This document shows positions 17,550 to 25,270 of a DNA stretch of 47,395 nucleotides, in pieces. Source of the stretch: an uncultured Eubacteriales bacterium. Its GTDB lineage: Bacteria; Bacillota; Clostridia; Oscillospirales; Oscillospiraceae. The notes beneath the pieces are model-generated. The model was not told the origin of the DNA, searched no databases, and saw only the letters and a list, made by a program, of their open reading frames with translations. Both the position numbers and the translations under genes were made by a program. Every line of letters starts with the position of its first letter. Within the stretch, counting starts at the first letter, position 1. The stretch lies in assembly GCA_900545815.1 (NCBI GenBank), contig URAM01000012.1:1-47395 (forward strand), in the 5' to 3' direction.

Positions 17550-18749
17550 TCAGGGCACATACAGCCAGGTGCTGTCTGCGCCGATCATCATAGTCGCACC
17601 ATCGGAATGGATGATGGCACGCTTGCTGCCGTTGTTTTCGATCTGTGCGTATTCGTCCAAGTCATTGCTGGTGTAAATGGTCAGCGCTTCCGCTGTCAGC
17701 ACGGCAATATACCGCCCTGCTGCCGACACAGAGAGCACCTCGCCGGAGATGGCTTTGGAGCAGGCGGTGTCCCCTCGCTCGTCAATGAGGAGTACCTCTC
17801 CGCTGCCGCCGGCCTTGTACCAGCTGGCCACCTCCACAGCGTAATTGTCCCCATTGAGGGAGTAACCCTGCAAATACTGATTGGGCTCGCTCCAGGTGCC
17901 CAGGACATTCAGCTCCTGATCCAGCACGGTAGCGCTGTCATTGCCCTGAAGCCAGATGTTGGTTGACTCCCAATGCGCCTCCAAAATAAACTGCCCCTCT
18001 AGGACGGTGGAGGCCACTCGGTCGCCTTCCGTCCCATCGTACAGGCTGAGGATGCTGCTGAATTTGCCAGAGCGCTGGGCAATGGAGACCACGGCAAACT
18101 GGCTGTTATTGGGGGAGATGACCGCATCCACAACGTATTCGCTGGAAACGTTCTCGGACAACACCAGTTTATACTCACTGTTGTAAATGCGCACGCTGGC
18201 CTTATACCCTGACGCCTCCTCCACCACGGCCAAGCGGCCGTTTTCGTTGACGCGGGCAGAGAGGAGGTCACAGCCGCTCCTGCTGGTGTACTCAAAGACC
18301 ACTTCCTTGTTGTGGATAACATACAGGTTGTTTCCCCCCACGTCATAGACCACGGCATAGGTACCGCAGACGGAGATGACCGGTTGGTGCATCTTCACCT
18401 GTCTATCAATATACAGCACACCGCTGTTGGAATATAACTGCAACGCCGTATCTGAACACAAAACCAGAGAGCCGTTGAGGCTGGCGAACGCATTGCTGGC
18501 ATCCCTGGTATAGGTGAACTCCGCTGTCTGCCCCTGGTCGTTCTTCTCCAGGCTGCGGTAGGTCATATAGCGTTTCAGGGCATCTAAATTGAAGCGATCC
18601 CGATAGGCTACCACGGCCACGGCGCCACAGAACAGCGTCACAGTCAAGATCAGCGCCAAGACCCGCTTGGTCGTCCCGCTCAGTCCCTTGACCGGTCTGC
18701 GTCTGCCTTTTTGTTTTCCATTGTTCTTTAACGGCTGACGTTCTGCCAT
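17550..18749 (-). CDS. DUF5711-type membrane-anchored beta-propeller-like protein
   Basis: A 399-residue protein: basic N-terminus with RRRPVKG, one membrane anchor around residues 28-48, then an extracytoplasmic domain made of repeated short beta-strand units (SLNGSLVLCSDTALQLYSNS, ISVCGTYAVVYDVGGNN, ENGRLAVVEEASG, SPNNSQFAVVSIA). This pattern fits a WD40/PQQ-like propeller and the DUF5711 family of Clostridia. No catalytic motif is visible. It sits 3 nt after truA and 13 nt before the CvpA gene, so the three are cotranscribed; a link with CvpA in the envelope is inferred. Confidence 0.8.
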   Translation of the reverse strand: MAERQPLKNNGKQKGRRRPVKGLSGTTKRVLALILTVTLFCGAVAVVAYRDRFNLDALKRYMTYRSLEKNDQGQTAEFTYTRDASNAFASLNGSLVLCSDTALQLYSNSGVLYIDRQVKMHQPVISVCGTYAVVYDVGGNNLYVIHNKEVVFEYTSRSGCDLLSARVNENGRLAVVEEASGYKASVRIYNSEYKLVLSENVSSEYVVDAVISPNNSQFAVVSIAQRSGKFSSILSLYDGTEGDRVASTVLEGQFILEAHWESTNIWLQGNDSATVLDQELNVLGTWSEPNQYLQGYSLNGDNYAVEVASWYKAGGSGEVLLIDERGDTACSKAISGEVLSVSAAGRYIAVLTAEALTIYTSNDLDEYAQIENNGSKRAIIHSDGATMMIGADSTWLYVP

Positions 18750-18752
18750 AAT

Positions 18753-19523
18753 TTATTCCTCCGGGTCTGTTTCCAATCCAACCGGTTCCCGATACCACAA
18801 TTTGGTCATGTAAAGCCCATCCGGCGGCACGGTCGGCCCCGCCTCGGTGCGGTTGCCCCGCACCAGGATGTCACTGATGCCCTCCGGCGTCAGCTTGCCT
18901 TCGGCGGCGTACAGGATGGTGCCCACCATGGCTCGCACCATATTATAGAGGAATCCGTTGGCGCACACCTTCATCTCAATCATATCCCCCTGCCGTGCCA
19001 CATCGAAATAGTAGACAGTGCGGACGGTGGTCTTGGTGGGGGTGCCTACGTCCCGCACCGCTTTGAAGTCGTGGGTGCCTACGAAGCGGGCGGCGGCCTC
19101 CGCCATGACCTGTTCATCCAAGATCTTGGGGTAGAAATAGGCGCGGTGGACGTAAAAAGCATTGCGAATGCGGGAGTTATACACCCGATAGGTGTATTCC
19201 TTCTTGATGCAGGAGCCAATGGCGTTGAACTTGTCCGACACCTCCTTGGCAGAAACCACCACGATGTCATCTGGCAGTCGGGCATTGAAGGCCAGGGGCA
19301 TCCGGTCACAGGGGATGGCGCAGTCGGTGCGGAAGTTGGCAATATACACCTCCGCATGGACGCCGGCATCGGTACGGCCAGCGCCCACGCAGCGCACCGG
19401 ATGCTTGACCACCTTGGAGATCCCCAATTCCAGAGCCTCCTGGACGGTGATGGCGTTCTTTTGGATCTGCCAGCCGTGGTAGGCGGTGCCCACATACATC
19501 AATTTCAGCGCGATATTTCTCAT
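18753..19523 (-). CDS. truA: tRNA pseudouridine(38-40) synthase TruA
   Basis: A 256-residue pseudouridine synthase acting on the anticodon stem (positions 38-40). It begins MRNIALKLMYVGTAYHGWQ and carries the catalytic-Asp motif GRTDAGVHA with Asp at residue 52, plus the C-terminal YNMVRAMVGTILYAAEG signature. Length is typical. It follows ecfT by 21 nt, the same ecfA1-ecfA2-ecfT-truA order seen in many Firmicutes ribosomal protein clusters. Confidence 0.97.
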   Translation of the reverse strand: MRNIALKLMYVGTAYHGWQIQKNAITVQEALELGISKVVKHPVRCVGAGRTDAGVHAEVYIANFRTDCAIPCDRMPLAFNARLPDDIVVVSAKEVSDKFNAIGSCIKKEYTYRVYNSRIRNAFYVHRAYFYPKILDEQVMAEAAARFVGTHDFKAVRDVGTPTKTTVRTVYYFDVARQGDMIEMKVCANGFLYNMVRAMVGTILYAAEGKLTPEGISDILVRGNRTEAGPTVPPDGLYMTKLWYREPVGLETDPEE

Positions 19524-19544
19524 AAAACCCCCAAAATTTCTCTC

Positions 19545-20354
19545 TTACAGGCCAAAGCCCTTTGCCGCCACGACCACACCGCTGAACAGAATAACACAGC
19601 AGATCACAGCAACGGCATCCCGACTGTGGTAGTGGAGCTGGTGGAGCTTGGTGCGTCCCTGACCGCCGTGGTAGCAGCGGCACTCCATCGCTGTGGCCAG
19701 CTCATCCGCCCGACGGAAGGAGGAGACGAACAGGGGCACCAACAGGGGCACCATAGCCTTGGCTCGCTGAAACAGATTCCCGTCATCGAAGTTGGCCCCT
19801 CTGGCCTTCTGGGCGGAGATGATCTTATCCGTCTCCTCAATGAGGGTGGGGATGAAGCGCAGCGCAATGCTCATCATCATGGCCAGCTCATGGACGGGTA
19901 CTTTCAGTTTCTTCAGCGGCCCCAACAGGCTCTCCAAGCCATCGGTCAGCCGGATGGGCGATGTGGTATAGGTCAGCAGGAATGTGCCCGAGATGAGCAG
20001 CATGACCCGCAGCACCATGAAGAAGGCCGAGTGAAGGCCGCCAGTGGTGATATGCAAAAACTTCCACTGGAAGATCATAGTGCCCTCGCTGGAATAGAAC
20101 AGGTTCAAAACGCCGGTAAAGATCAAAATGAAGATGACCGGCTTCATGCCCTTGAACAGGGCTTTCAAGCCCACCTTGGACACCGCCACGCAATAGGCCA
20201 AAAAGAGCACCATCAGACCGTAGCTGACAAAGGATTTGGACAGGAACAGGGCGATGATGAACAGCACCACCACCATCAATTTGGTGCGGGGATCCAGCCG
20301 GTGAAGGAAGGAATCGCCAGGAAAATACTGCCCCAGGGTGATCTCTTTCAGCAT
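19545..20354 (-). CDS. ecfT: Energy-coupling factor transporter transmembrane protein EcfT
   Basis: A 269-residue membrane scaffold of group II ECF vitamin importers that couples ATPases EcfA1/A2 to exchangeable S components. Several hydrophobic segments are visible (28-60, 70-90, 105-135, 245-265). The coupling-helix signatures with Ala-Arg-Gly are present (AQKARGANFDDG near 185 and a second in ATAMECRCYHGGQGRTK). The 5' end overlaps ecfA2 by 7 nt. No S component is encoded nearby, so this should be a shared module. Confidence 0.95.
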   Translation of the reverse strand: MLKEITLGQYFPGDSFLHRLDPRTKLMVVVLFIIALFLSKSFVSYGLMVLFLAYCVAVSKVGLKALFKGMKPVIFILIFTGVLNLFYSSEGTMIFQWKFLHITTGGLHSAFFMVLRVMLLISGTFLLTYTTSPIRLTDGLESLLGPLKKLKVPVHELAMMMSIALRFIPTLIEETDKIISAQKARGANFDDGNLFQRAKAMVPLLVPLFVSSFRRADELATAMECRCYHGGQGRTKLHQLHYHSRDAVAVICCVILFSGVVVAAKGFGL

Positions 20355-21217
20355 ACTGCTCCCCCCTTCCCTGCCAGCTTCAGCAGCTCAGCCGTTGCTG
20401 CTTCCAGTGTGTAGATCCCATCCTGGATGGGCAGTCCCATGCTCCGAAGCCGTTCGCAGACCTGGGTCACCTTGGGAATGCCCAGTCCCATGGCGGTCAG
20501 CTCCTTCTCATGGGAGAACACCTCCTGGGGCGTGCCCGTCAAGGGGATGGTGCCATCGTTGATGACCACCACCCGATCTACCGTTTGCGCCACCTCCTCC
20601 ATGGAGTGAGAAACTAGGATAATGGTGGCGTTTTTCGCATCGTGATAGGCGCGGATGTTGGACAAGATCTCATCCCGCCCCACAGGATCCAGTCCGGCGG
20701 TCGGCTCGTCCAGGATGAGCACCTCCGGCTCCATGGCGATGACGCCGGCGATGGCTACCCGTCGCTTCTGGCCGCCGGACAACTCAAAGGGGGACAGCTC
20801 CAGCTGTTCCTCGGTCAGCCCCACGAACTGGGCAGACTGACGCACCCGCTGGTCGATCTCCTCCTCGCTCAGCCCCATGTTCCGGGGGCCGAAGGAAATA
20901 TCTTTATAGACGGTCTCCTCAAAGAGCTGATACTCCGGATACTGGAACACCAGCCCCACATGAAAACGCACCTGGGTGATCTTCTTTTTATCCGCCCAAA
21001 TATCCTGTCCCCGCAGGCGCACTTGGCCGGAAGTGGGCTTCAGAAGGCCGTTGAGGTGCTGGATCAGGGTGGACTTACCGGAACCAGTATGGCCAATGAT
21101 GCCGATATACTCGCCCGGATAGGCGGTGAAATTCACACGATCCAACGCTTTATGTTCAAAAGGGGTTCCGATGCTGTACACACAGCTCAGATCCACGGTT
21201 TCAATAATCGGTTCCAC
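20348..21217 (-). CDS. ecfA2: ECF transporter ATPase EcfA2
   Basis: A 289-residue ABC ATPase: Walker A GHTGSGKST (42-50), Q-loop in FQYPEYQLFE, signature LSGGQ (146-150), Walker B LILDEP (167-172), H-loop in LVSHSMEE. It forms the heterodimer with EcfA1 that powers ECF vitamin uptake. Full length, 12 nt after ecfA1. FQYPEYQLFEETVYKDI is characteristic of EcfA2 rather than EcfA1. Confidence 0.95.
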   Translation of the reverse strand: MEPIIETVDLSCVYSIGTPFEHKALDRVNFTAYPGEYIGIIGHTGSGKSTLIQHLNGLLKPTSGQVRLRGQDIWADKKKITQVRFHVGLVFQYPEYQLFEETVYKDISFGPRNMGLSEEEIDQRVRQSAQFVGLTEEQLELSPFELSGGQKRRVAIAGVIAMEPEVLILDEPTAGLDPVGRDEILSNIRAYHDAKNATIILVSHSMEEVAQTVDRVVVINDGTIPLTGTPQEVFSHEKELTAMGLGIPKVTQVCERLRSMGLPIQDGIYTLEAATAELLKLAGKGGAVC

Positions 21218-21229
21218 GATGTTCCTTTC

Positions 21230-22114
21230 TTATCTCACAGTCGTATGCGGCCAAATCGCTTTCTGAATGGCGGCGGCGCACTCCTCCACCGACAGGGCGT
21301 CCAGCGGCACATCCACTCCGGCCTGCCGCAATCGGTAGAGCAGCGCAATGGTGTCCGGCACGGTCAGTCCCACCCGTTTCAGTTCATCCACCTGCTGGAA
21401 TACGATCTTAGGCGCCCCATCGGCAATGACATTGCCATCATTCATGACAATGAGCCGGTCAGCCAGGGCGGCCTCATCCATATGGTGGGTGATGAGCACC
21501 ACCGTGGTTCCCTGCTCCCGATTCAGCTTCAAGATGGTCTCCAGCACCTCCTGCCGTCCAATGGGATCCAGCATGGCGGTGGGTTCATCCAGGACAACGC
21601 ATTTCGGTTCCATGGCGATGATGCCCGCGATGGCCACCCGCTGCTTCTGCCCGCCGGAGAGCAGATGGGGTGCGTGGGTGCTGTAGGCGCTCATGCCTAC
21701 GATCTCCAGAGCCTTGTCCACCCGACGGCGGATCTCATCGGTGGGGACGCCCAAATTTTCCGGCGCAAAGGCCACGTCCTCCTCCACCACGTTGGAGACG
21801 ATCTGGTTATCTGGGTTCTGAAACACCATCCCCACCGTGCGCCGCACTTCCAGCCACTCCTCGTCCCTGCGGGTGTCCACGCCATTGACGTAGACTGTGC
21901 CGCCGCTGGGCAAGAGAATGGCATTCATGTGCTTGGCCAGCGTGGACTTGCCGCAGCCGTTGTGCCCCAAGACGGCCACAAAGGAGCCAGCCTGGATTTC
22001 CAAGGAAATGTCCTTGAGGACTTGGATGGGCTTGCCTTCTTCCTTATTGTATTGGAAGGTGACGTGGTCAAATTGAATGATGTTGTCGTTTTTCTTCACA
22101 TCTGTTGCGTTCAT
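21230..22114 (-). CDS. ecfA1: ECF transporter ATPase EcfA1
   Basis: A 294-residue ABC ATPase with Walker A GHNGCGKST (50-58), FQNPDNQIVSNVVEEDVAF, signature LSGGQ (152-156), Walker B VVLDEP (173-178) and H-loop ITHHMDEA. The frame is open 19 codons further upstream, but the ATG at 22114 avoids overlapping the methyltransferase gene and has AAAGGAA upstream, so it is preferred. Partner of EcfA2. Confidence 0.95.
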   Translation of the reverse strand: MNATDVKKNDNIIQFDHVTFQYNKEEGKPIQVLKDISLEIQAGSFVAVLGHNGCGKSTLAKHMNAILLPSGGTVYVNGVDTRRDEEWLEVRRTVGMVFQNPDNQIVSNVVEEDVAFAPENLGVPTDEIRRRVDKALEIVGMSAYSTHAPHLLSGGQKQRVAIAGIIAMEPKCVVLDEPTAMLDPIGRQEVLETILKLNREQGTTVVLITHHMDEAALADRLIVMNDGNVIADGAPKIVFQQVDELKRVGLTVPDTIALLYRLRQAGVDVPLDALSVEECAAAIQKAIWPHTTVR

Positions 22115-22134
22115 CCGTTTCGGTTCCTTTTCTA

Positions 22135-23001
22135 TTACCGATCTGCCATCCAGCGTCCCGTGGCGCCGCAAGGCAGCGCCAGGCCGGAGGCGGTCACCGG
22201 CAGACCCAGCTCCTGAGCGTCAGTGTGGCCGCCGTGGCGCTTGGTCACCAGGGTGTCCAGCAGATAAGTCAGTACGGCGGGGGCTAGGCCGGTGGTATAT
22301 GAGTTGATGAGGACAAAGAGGGGCTGGTCAGAGAGCACCTGCACCACCAGCTCCAAGAAGGGGTACAGGTTTTCCTCCAGCTTCCAGATCTCGCCGGAAG
22401 GGCCGCGGCCATAGGAGGGCGGATCCATGATGAGGGCATCGTACCGCCGTCCCCGCCGAATCTCCCGCTCCACGAACTTGGCGCAGTCGTCCACGATCCA
22501 GCGCACCGGCGCCTGCTCCAAGCCGGAGAGTTTGGCATTCTCCCGTGCCCAGGACACCATGCCCTTGGCGGCGTCCACATGGCACACGTTTGCGCCCGCA
22601 GCCGCACAGGCCACAGTAGCGCCGCCGGTGTAAGCGAACAGGTTCAGGACATTGATGGGGCGGCCGGCGCTGCGGATACGCTCCATGGCGAAGTCCCAGT
22701 TGGCGGCCTGTTCGGGGAACAGGCCGGTGTGTTTGAAGTTCATGGGGCCCACCTGGAAGGTCAGCTCCTTGTAATTTATCTTCCACCGCTGGGGCAACTT
22801 ACCCTTCTCCCAGTGGCCACCGCCAGATTTGCTACGGATATACCGGCCATCCGGATGCTTCCAGCCTGGAAGGGTGCGGGGGGTATTCCAGATGGCCTGG
22901 GGATCTGGACGCACCAGGAGCTTGTTGCCCCAGCGCTCCAGCTTCTCTCCTCTGCCGCAATCCAGCAATTCAAACTCTTTCCATCCATCTGCAATCCACA
23001 T
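22135..23001 (-). CDS. Class I SAM-dependent methyltransferase (RlmI/RlmK-like, probable rRNA methyltransferase)
   Basis: A 288-residue Rossmann methyltransferase. The AdoMet site is NLFAYTGGATVACAAAGA (about 118-136) and the catalytic-loop motif is DPPSYGRG (about 193-200), the D/N-PPY-type motif of nucleic acid methylases. GLFPEQAANWDFAME matches the COG1092 group (RlmI and RlmK). The N-terminal PUA domain of RlmI is missing. The likely substrate is rRNA, but base and position cannot be read from sequence. It is the first gene behind the promoter at 23043-23071. Confidence 0.85.
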   Translation of the reverse strand: MWIADGWKEFELLDCGRGEKLERWGNKLLVRPDPQAIWNTPRTLPGWKHPDGRYIRSKSGGGHWEKGKLPQRWKINYKELTFQVGPMNFKHTGLFPEQAANWDFAMERIRSAGRPINVLNLFAYTGGATVACAAAGANVCHVDAAKGMVSWARENAKLSGLEQAPVRWIVDDCAKFVEREIRRGRRYDALIMDPPSYGRGPSGEIWKLEENLYPFLELVVQVLSDQPLFVLINSYTTGLAPAVLTYLLDTLVTKRHGGHTDAQELGLPVTASGLALPCGATGRWMADR

Positions 23002-23042
23002 AACGTCTCTACTCCAGGTTTCATGATATTAGTTAGCACTTC

Positions 23043-23071
23043 ATTGTATCATTCCTCTATTCTCCCGTCAA
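23043..23071 (-). promoter_or_regulatory. Promoter of the methyltransferase-ecfA1A2T-truA-DUF5711-cvpA operon
   Basis: On the minus strand TTGACG (23066-23071) and TACAAT (23043-23048) are 17 bp apart, about 42 bp before the methyltransferase start codon. All genes to 16868 follow with gaps of 21 nt or less, or overlaps, so this promoter probably drives the whole set. Confidence 0.75.
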
Positions 23072-23091
23072 CCACGGCCCCCAGAAAGAAG

Positions 23092-23124
23092 GGCGGCTTC
23101 ATCCACAAATTGGACGAAGCCGCC
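23092..23124 (-). terminator. Terminator of the DUF6512-like gene
   Basis: A 14-bp stem with one mismatch (GGCGGCTTCATCCA against TGGACGAAGCCGCC, 5-nt loop), followed on the minus strand by CTTCTTTCT. It separates the DUF6512-like gene from the promoter at 23043-23071. Confidence 0.6.
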
Positions 23125-23156
23125 GTCAGTTCCCTTGTCTATTTTGTCTTCTTTTG

Positions 23157-23669
23157 TCACCAGGTATGTACCACCCACGCATCCACCAAGGACGCATCGT
23201 GGAACAATCGCAGGTCGGGGGGCATGATGGTGAAGGTGATCAGCAGACCCACCAGCAGGATGGTGGCGCAGATCAGCCATCCTGTCCACCCCTCCGGCAC
23301 TTTGAGCCAGTCCGGCAGCAGGCATCCCAGCGCCATAAGCAGCACATAGCACACGATGTCCACAAACCCCGGCGCCAGCCCCAGCCCGACATGGCAGCCC
23401 CATCCAAAGACCAGCATCAGCCCACAGCAGAGGAGCACGGACAGCAGCACGCTGCCCCACTTCCCCTTGTCATAGAGCATGGTCAGCCCCACCAGCAGAG
23501 GCCAAAAAACGATCTTCATGTGCTCCCAAATGCTCTCGTTCACCGGCGCCACAAACTCTGTTAAAATACTAGGCCACAGATCAAACAAACCGTGCAGCAT
23601 TGTACCTGCCAAGGTGACGCACACGAAGGTGCGCAACAGGTTCCAGCTCTGCTCCTTTTCCCGTTTCAT
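23157..23669 (-). CDS. DUF6512-like integral membrane protein
   Basis: A 170-residue protein with about five membrane segments after a short charged N-terminus (MKREKEQSWNLLRTF). The early motif VAPVNESIWEHMKI resembles the DUF6512 family of small clostridial membrane proteins of unknown function. The frame is open further upstream; the ATG at 23669 is preferred because AAAGGAG lies 9 nt before it. It follows the DUF362 gene's terminator and has no confident promoter of its own. Function unknown. Confidence 0.75.
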   Translation of the reverse strand: MKREKEQSWNLLRTFVCVTLAGTMLHGLFDLWPSILTEFVAPVNESIWEHMKIVFWPLLVGLTMLYDKGKWGSVLLSVLLCCGLMLVFGWGCHVGLGLAPGFVDIVCYVLLMALGCLLPDWLKVPEGWTGWLICATILLVGLLITFTIMPPDLRLFHDASLVDAWVVHTW

Positions 23670-23725
23670 ATCCGCCCGCTCCTTTTCCCGTTTTGTTCTA
23701 TGCAATAGGTATGCGGGAGAATGCA

Positions 23726-23757
23726 AAAAGTAGAACCGCCCAAGCGGTTCTACTTTT
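23726..23757 (-). terminator. Terminator of the DUF362 gene
   Basis: A perfect 14-bp stem (AAAAGTAGAACCGC against GCGGTTCTACTTTT, 4-nt loop) that reads into a U-tract on the minus strand. It starts 13 nt past the DUF362 stop codon. Classical intrinsic terminator. Confidence 0.85.
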
Positions 23758-23769
23758 GTGTGTCATGGA

Positions 23770-24891
23770 TTATTTCATCTGGATCAGTTCATATTCCCGA
23801 CTGCCCAGGCCAATCTTCTCCCCGTGTTCCAGGGCAGCCTTCCACTCGGCGTTGGGGTTGGTAGCCAGGAAGTGGTCGTGGGGGTGGTCACAGCCATGAG
23901 ATAGATTTTCGCTGAGGATGGAGTTGGGCAGCGGGTCAGCTTTCAGACAGGCATCTGCACAAGCCTGGTCGATGGCCACCGGATCAAAGGAGGCGAACAT
24001 ACCGATGTCAGGCAAAATAGGCGCATCGTTGCTGCCGTAGCAATCGCAGACCGGAGACACGTCCTGCACCAAGCTGATATGGAAGTTGGGGCGGCCATAG
24101 CAGACCGCCTGGGTGTACTCGGCCATCTTCTGATCCAGCAGCACCATGGAGCTGTCCTCCACGGCGTAGATGGCATCAAAATTGCAGGCGCCAATACAAC
24201 GGCCGCAGCCAACGCAGTTGTCGGTGTTGATCCGAGCCTTGCCATCTGCGCCGTACTCGATGCCGTTGTTGGCGCAGCTGTTCTGACACAGTTGACAGCC
24301 ACGACAGCGGCTCTGGCTGACGCGAGGCTTGCTCTGGGAGTGCTGCTCCATCTTGCCAGCTCGGCTGCCGCAGCCCATGCCCAGGTTCTTGATAGCGCCG
24401 CCGAAGCCGGTGGCCTCGTGGCCTTTGAAGTGGGTCAGGCTGATGATGATATCGGCGTCCATGACAGCGTGGCCGATCTTGGCGTTTTTCACCAGCTCAC
24501 CGTTGTGTACCGGCACTGCCACCTCGTCCGTACCCCGCAGGCCATCGCCGATGATGATGGGACAGCCGCAGGAGATGTAGTTGAACCCGTTCTCCGCCGC
24601 TGCCAGCAGGTGTTCCAAGGCGTTCTTGCGGTGCCCTGGGTAGAGGGTGTTGCAGTCGGTGAGGAAGGGCTTGCCTCCCAGCTCTTTCACCACGTCTACC
24701 ACGGCTCTGGCGTAGTTGGGACGCAGGAAGGCCAGGTTGCCCGGTTCGCCAAAGTGCATTTTGATGGCAACGAATTTTCCCTCAAAGTCGATGGTGTCCA
24801 TGCCTGCCTTACGGATGAGCTTCTGGAGCTTTTCGGTCAGGCTCTGTTCATGGTTGGTTCGAAAGTCTGTAAAATATACTTTTGATGCCAT
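23770..24891 (-). CDS. DUF362-domain protein with two [4Fe-4S] ferredoxin motifs
   Basis: A 373-residue iron-sulfur protein. The N-terminal DUF362 domain has VAIKMHFGEPGN (41-52), FLTDCNTLYPG and THFKGHEATGFGGAIKNLGMG; a ferredoxin insert carries C196/C199/C202/C206 and C226/C229/C232/C236, the classical CxxCxxCxxxC pairs for two clusters. The family is common in anaerobes, often annotated as a 4Fe-4S protein, with unknown substrate. The start at 24891 has GGGAGG 9 nt upstream; a longer in-frame start exists but reaches into the repeat region. Monocistronic between its terminator and the 125-bp repeats. Confidence 0.88.
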   Translation of the reverse strand: MASKVYFTDFRTNHEQSLTEKLQKLIRKAGMDTIDFEGKFVAIKMHFGEPGNLAFLRPNYARAVVDVVKELGGKPFLTDCNTLYPGHRKNALEHLLAAAENGFNYISCGCPIIIGDGLRGTDEVAVPVHNGELVKNAKIGHAVMDADIIISLTHFKGHEATGFGGAIKNLGMGCGSRAGKMEQHSQSKPRVSQSRCRGCQLCQNSCANNGIEYGADGKARINTDNCVGCGRCIGACNFDAIYAVEDSSMVLLDQKMAEYTQAVCYGRPNFHISLVQDVSPVCDCYGSNDAPILPDIGMFASFDPVAIDQACADACLKADPLPNSILSENLSHGCDHPHDHFLATNPNAEWKAALEHGEKIGLGSREYELIQMK

Positions 24892-24915
24892 TTTGAGTAC
24901 CTCCCGTTTTAATAG

Positions 24916-25211
24916 TCCCACAAAGTCTCCCGACTTTGCGGGAGCCCTTTTGATTCCACTTGCTCGGGGCGAGTGAATCGCCCCTGCGCCAAGGTTTTTC
25001 TCCGAAAAACGCTTGTCTCGCCGGACTCCCGGCGAATTTTTCCCATAAAGTCTCCCGACTTTGCGGGAGCCCTTTTGATTCCACTTGCTCGGGGCGAGTG
25101 AATCGCCCCTGCGCCAAGGTTTTTCTTCGAAAAACGCTTGTCTCGCCAGACTCCCGGCGAATTTTTCCCATAAAGTCTCCCGACTTTGCAGGACCCCTTT
25201 TTATTCCACTT
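24916..25211. repeat. 125-bp tandem repeat, two full copies and one partial
   Basis: Copies start at 24916, 25041 and 25166; the third ends near 25211. Full copies are nearly identical (loop TCC versus TTC at 25001-25003, GCCGG versus GCCAG). Each unit holds four small hairpins: CTCCCG/CGGGAG, GGGGCGA/TCGCCCC, GTTTTTC/GAAAAAC and GCCGG/CCGGC, in copy 1 at 24927-24944, 24966-24984, 24994-25010 and 25020-25033. The 379-bp gap between rpoD and the DUF362 gene is mostly this repeat. A period of 125 is not a multiple of three, so it is not a coding repeat. It lies in the rpoD 3' region and the DUF362 leader. Confidence 0.92.
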
Positions 25212-25231
25212 ACACTTGTCAGCTCCCGACA

Positions 25232-25255
25232 GTTCCCCTTTTGAAACAGGGGAAC
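25232..25255 (-). terminator. Hairpin after rpoD
   Basis: GTTCCCC/GGGGAAC (7-bp stem, 10-nt loop) 16 bp past the rpoD stop. There is no U-run after it on the minus strand, so termination of the rpoD transcript may rely on it together with the repeat hairpins downstream. Confidence 0.4.
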
Positions 25256-25270
25256 CAAAAAGCGATGCCT

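Noticed and set aside
23002..23156. Riboswitch ahead of the ECF operon
   Set aside because: The promoter lies about 42 bp from the start codon, leaving too short a leader for a known vitamin riboswitch.
24916..25211. Possible CRISPR array
   Set aside because: Repeat units are contiguous 125-bp copies without unique spacers, and no cas genes are present.
24848..25258. A 136-codon minus-strand open frame across the tandem repeat
   Set aside because: The repeat period of 125 shifts frame at each copy, there is no domain or good ribosome site, and it overlaps the well-supported DUF362 start.
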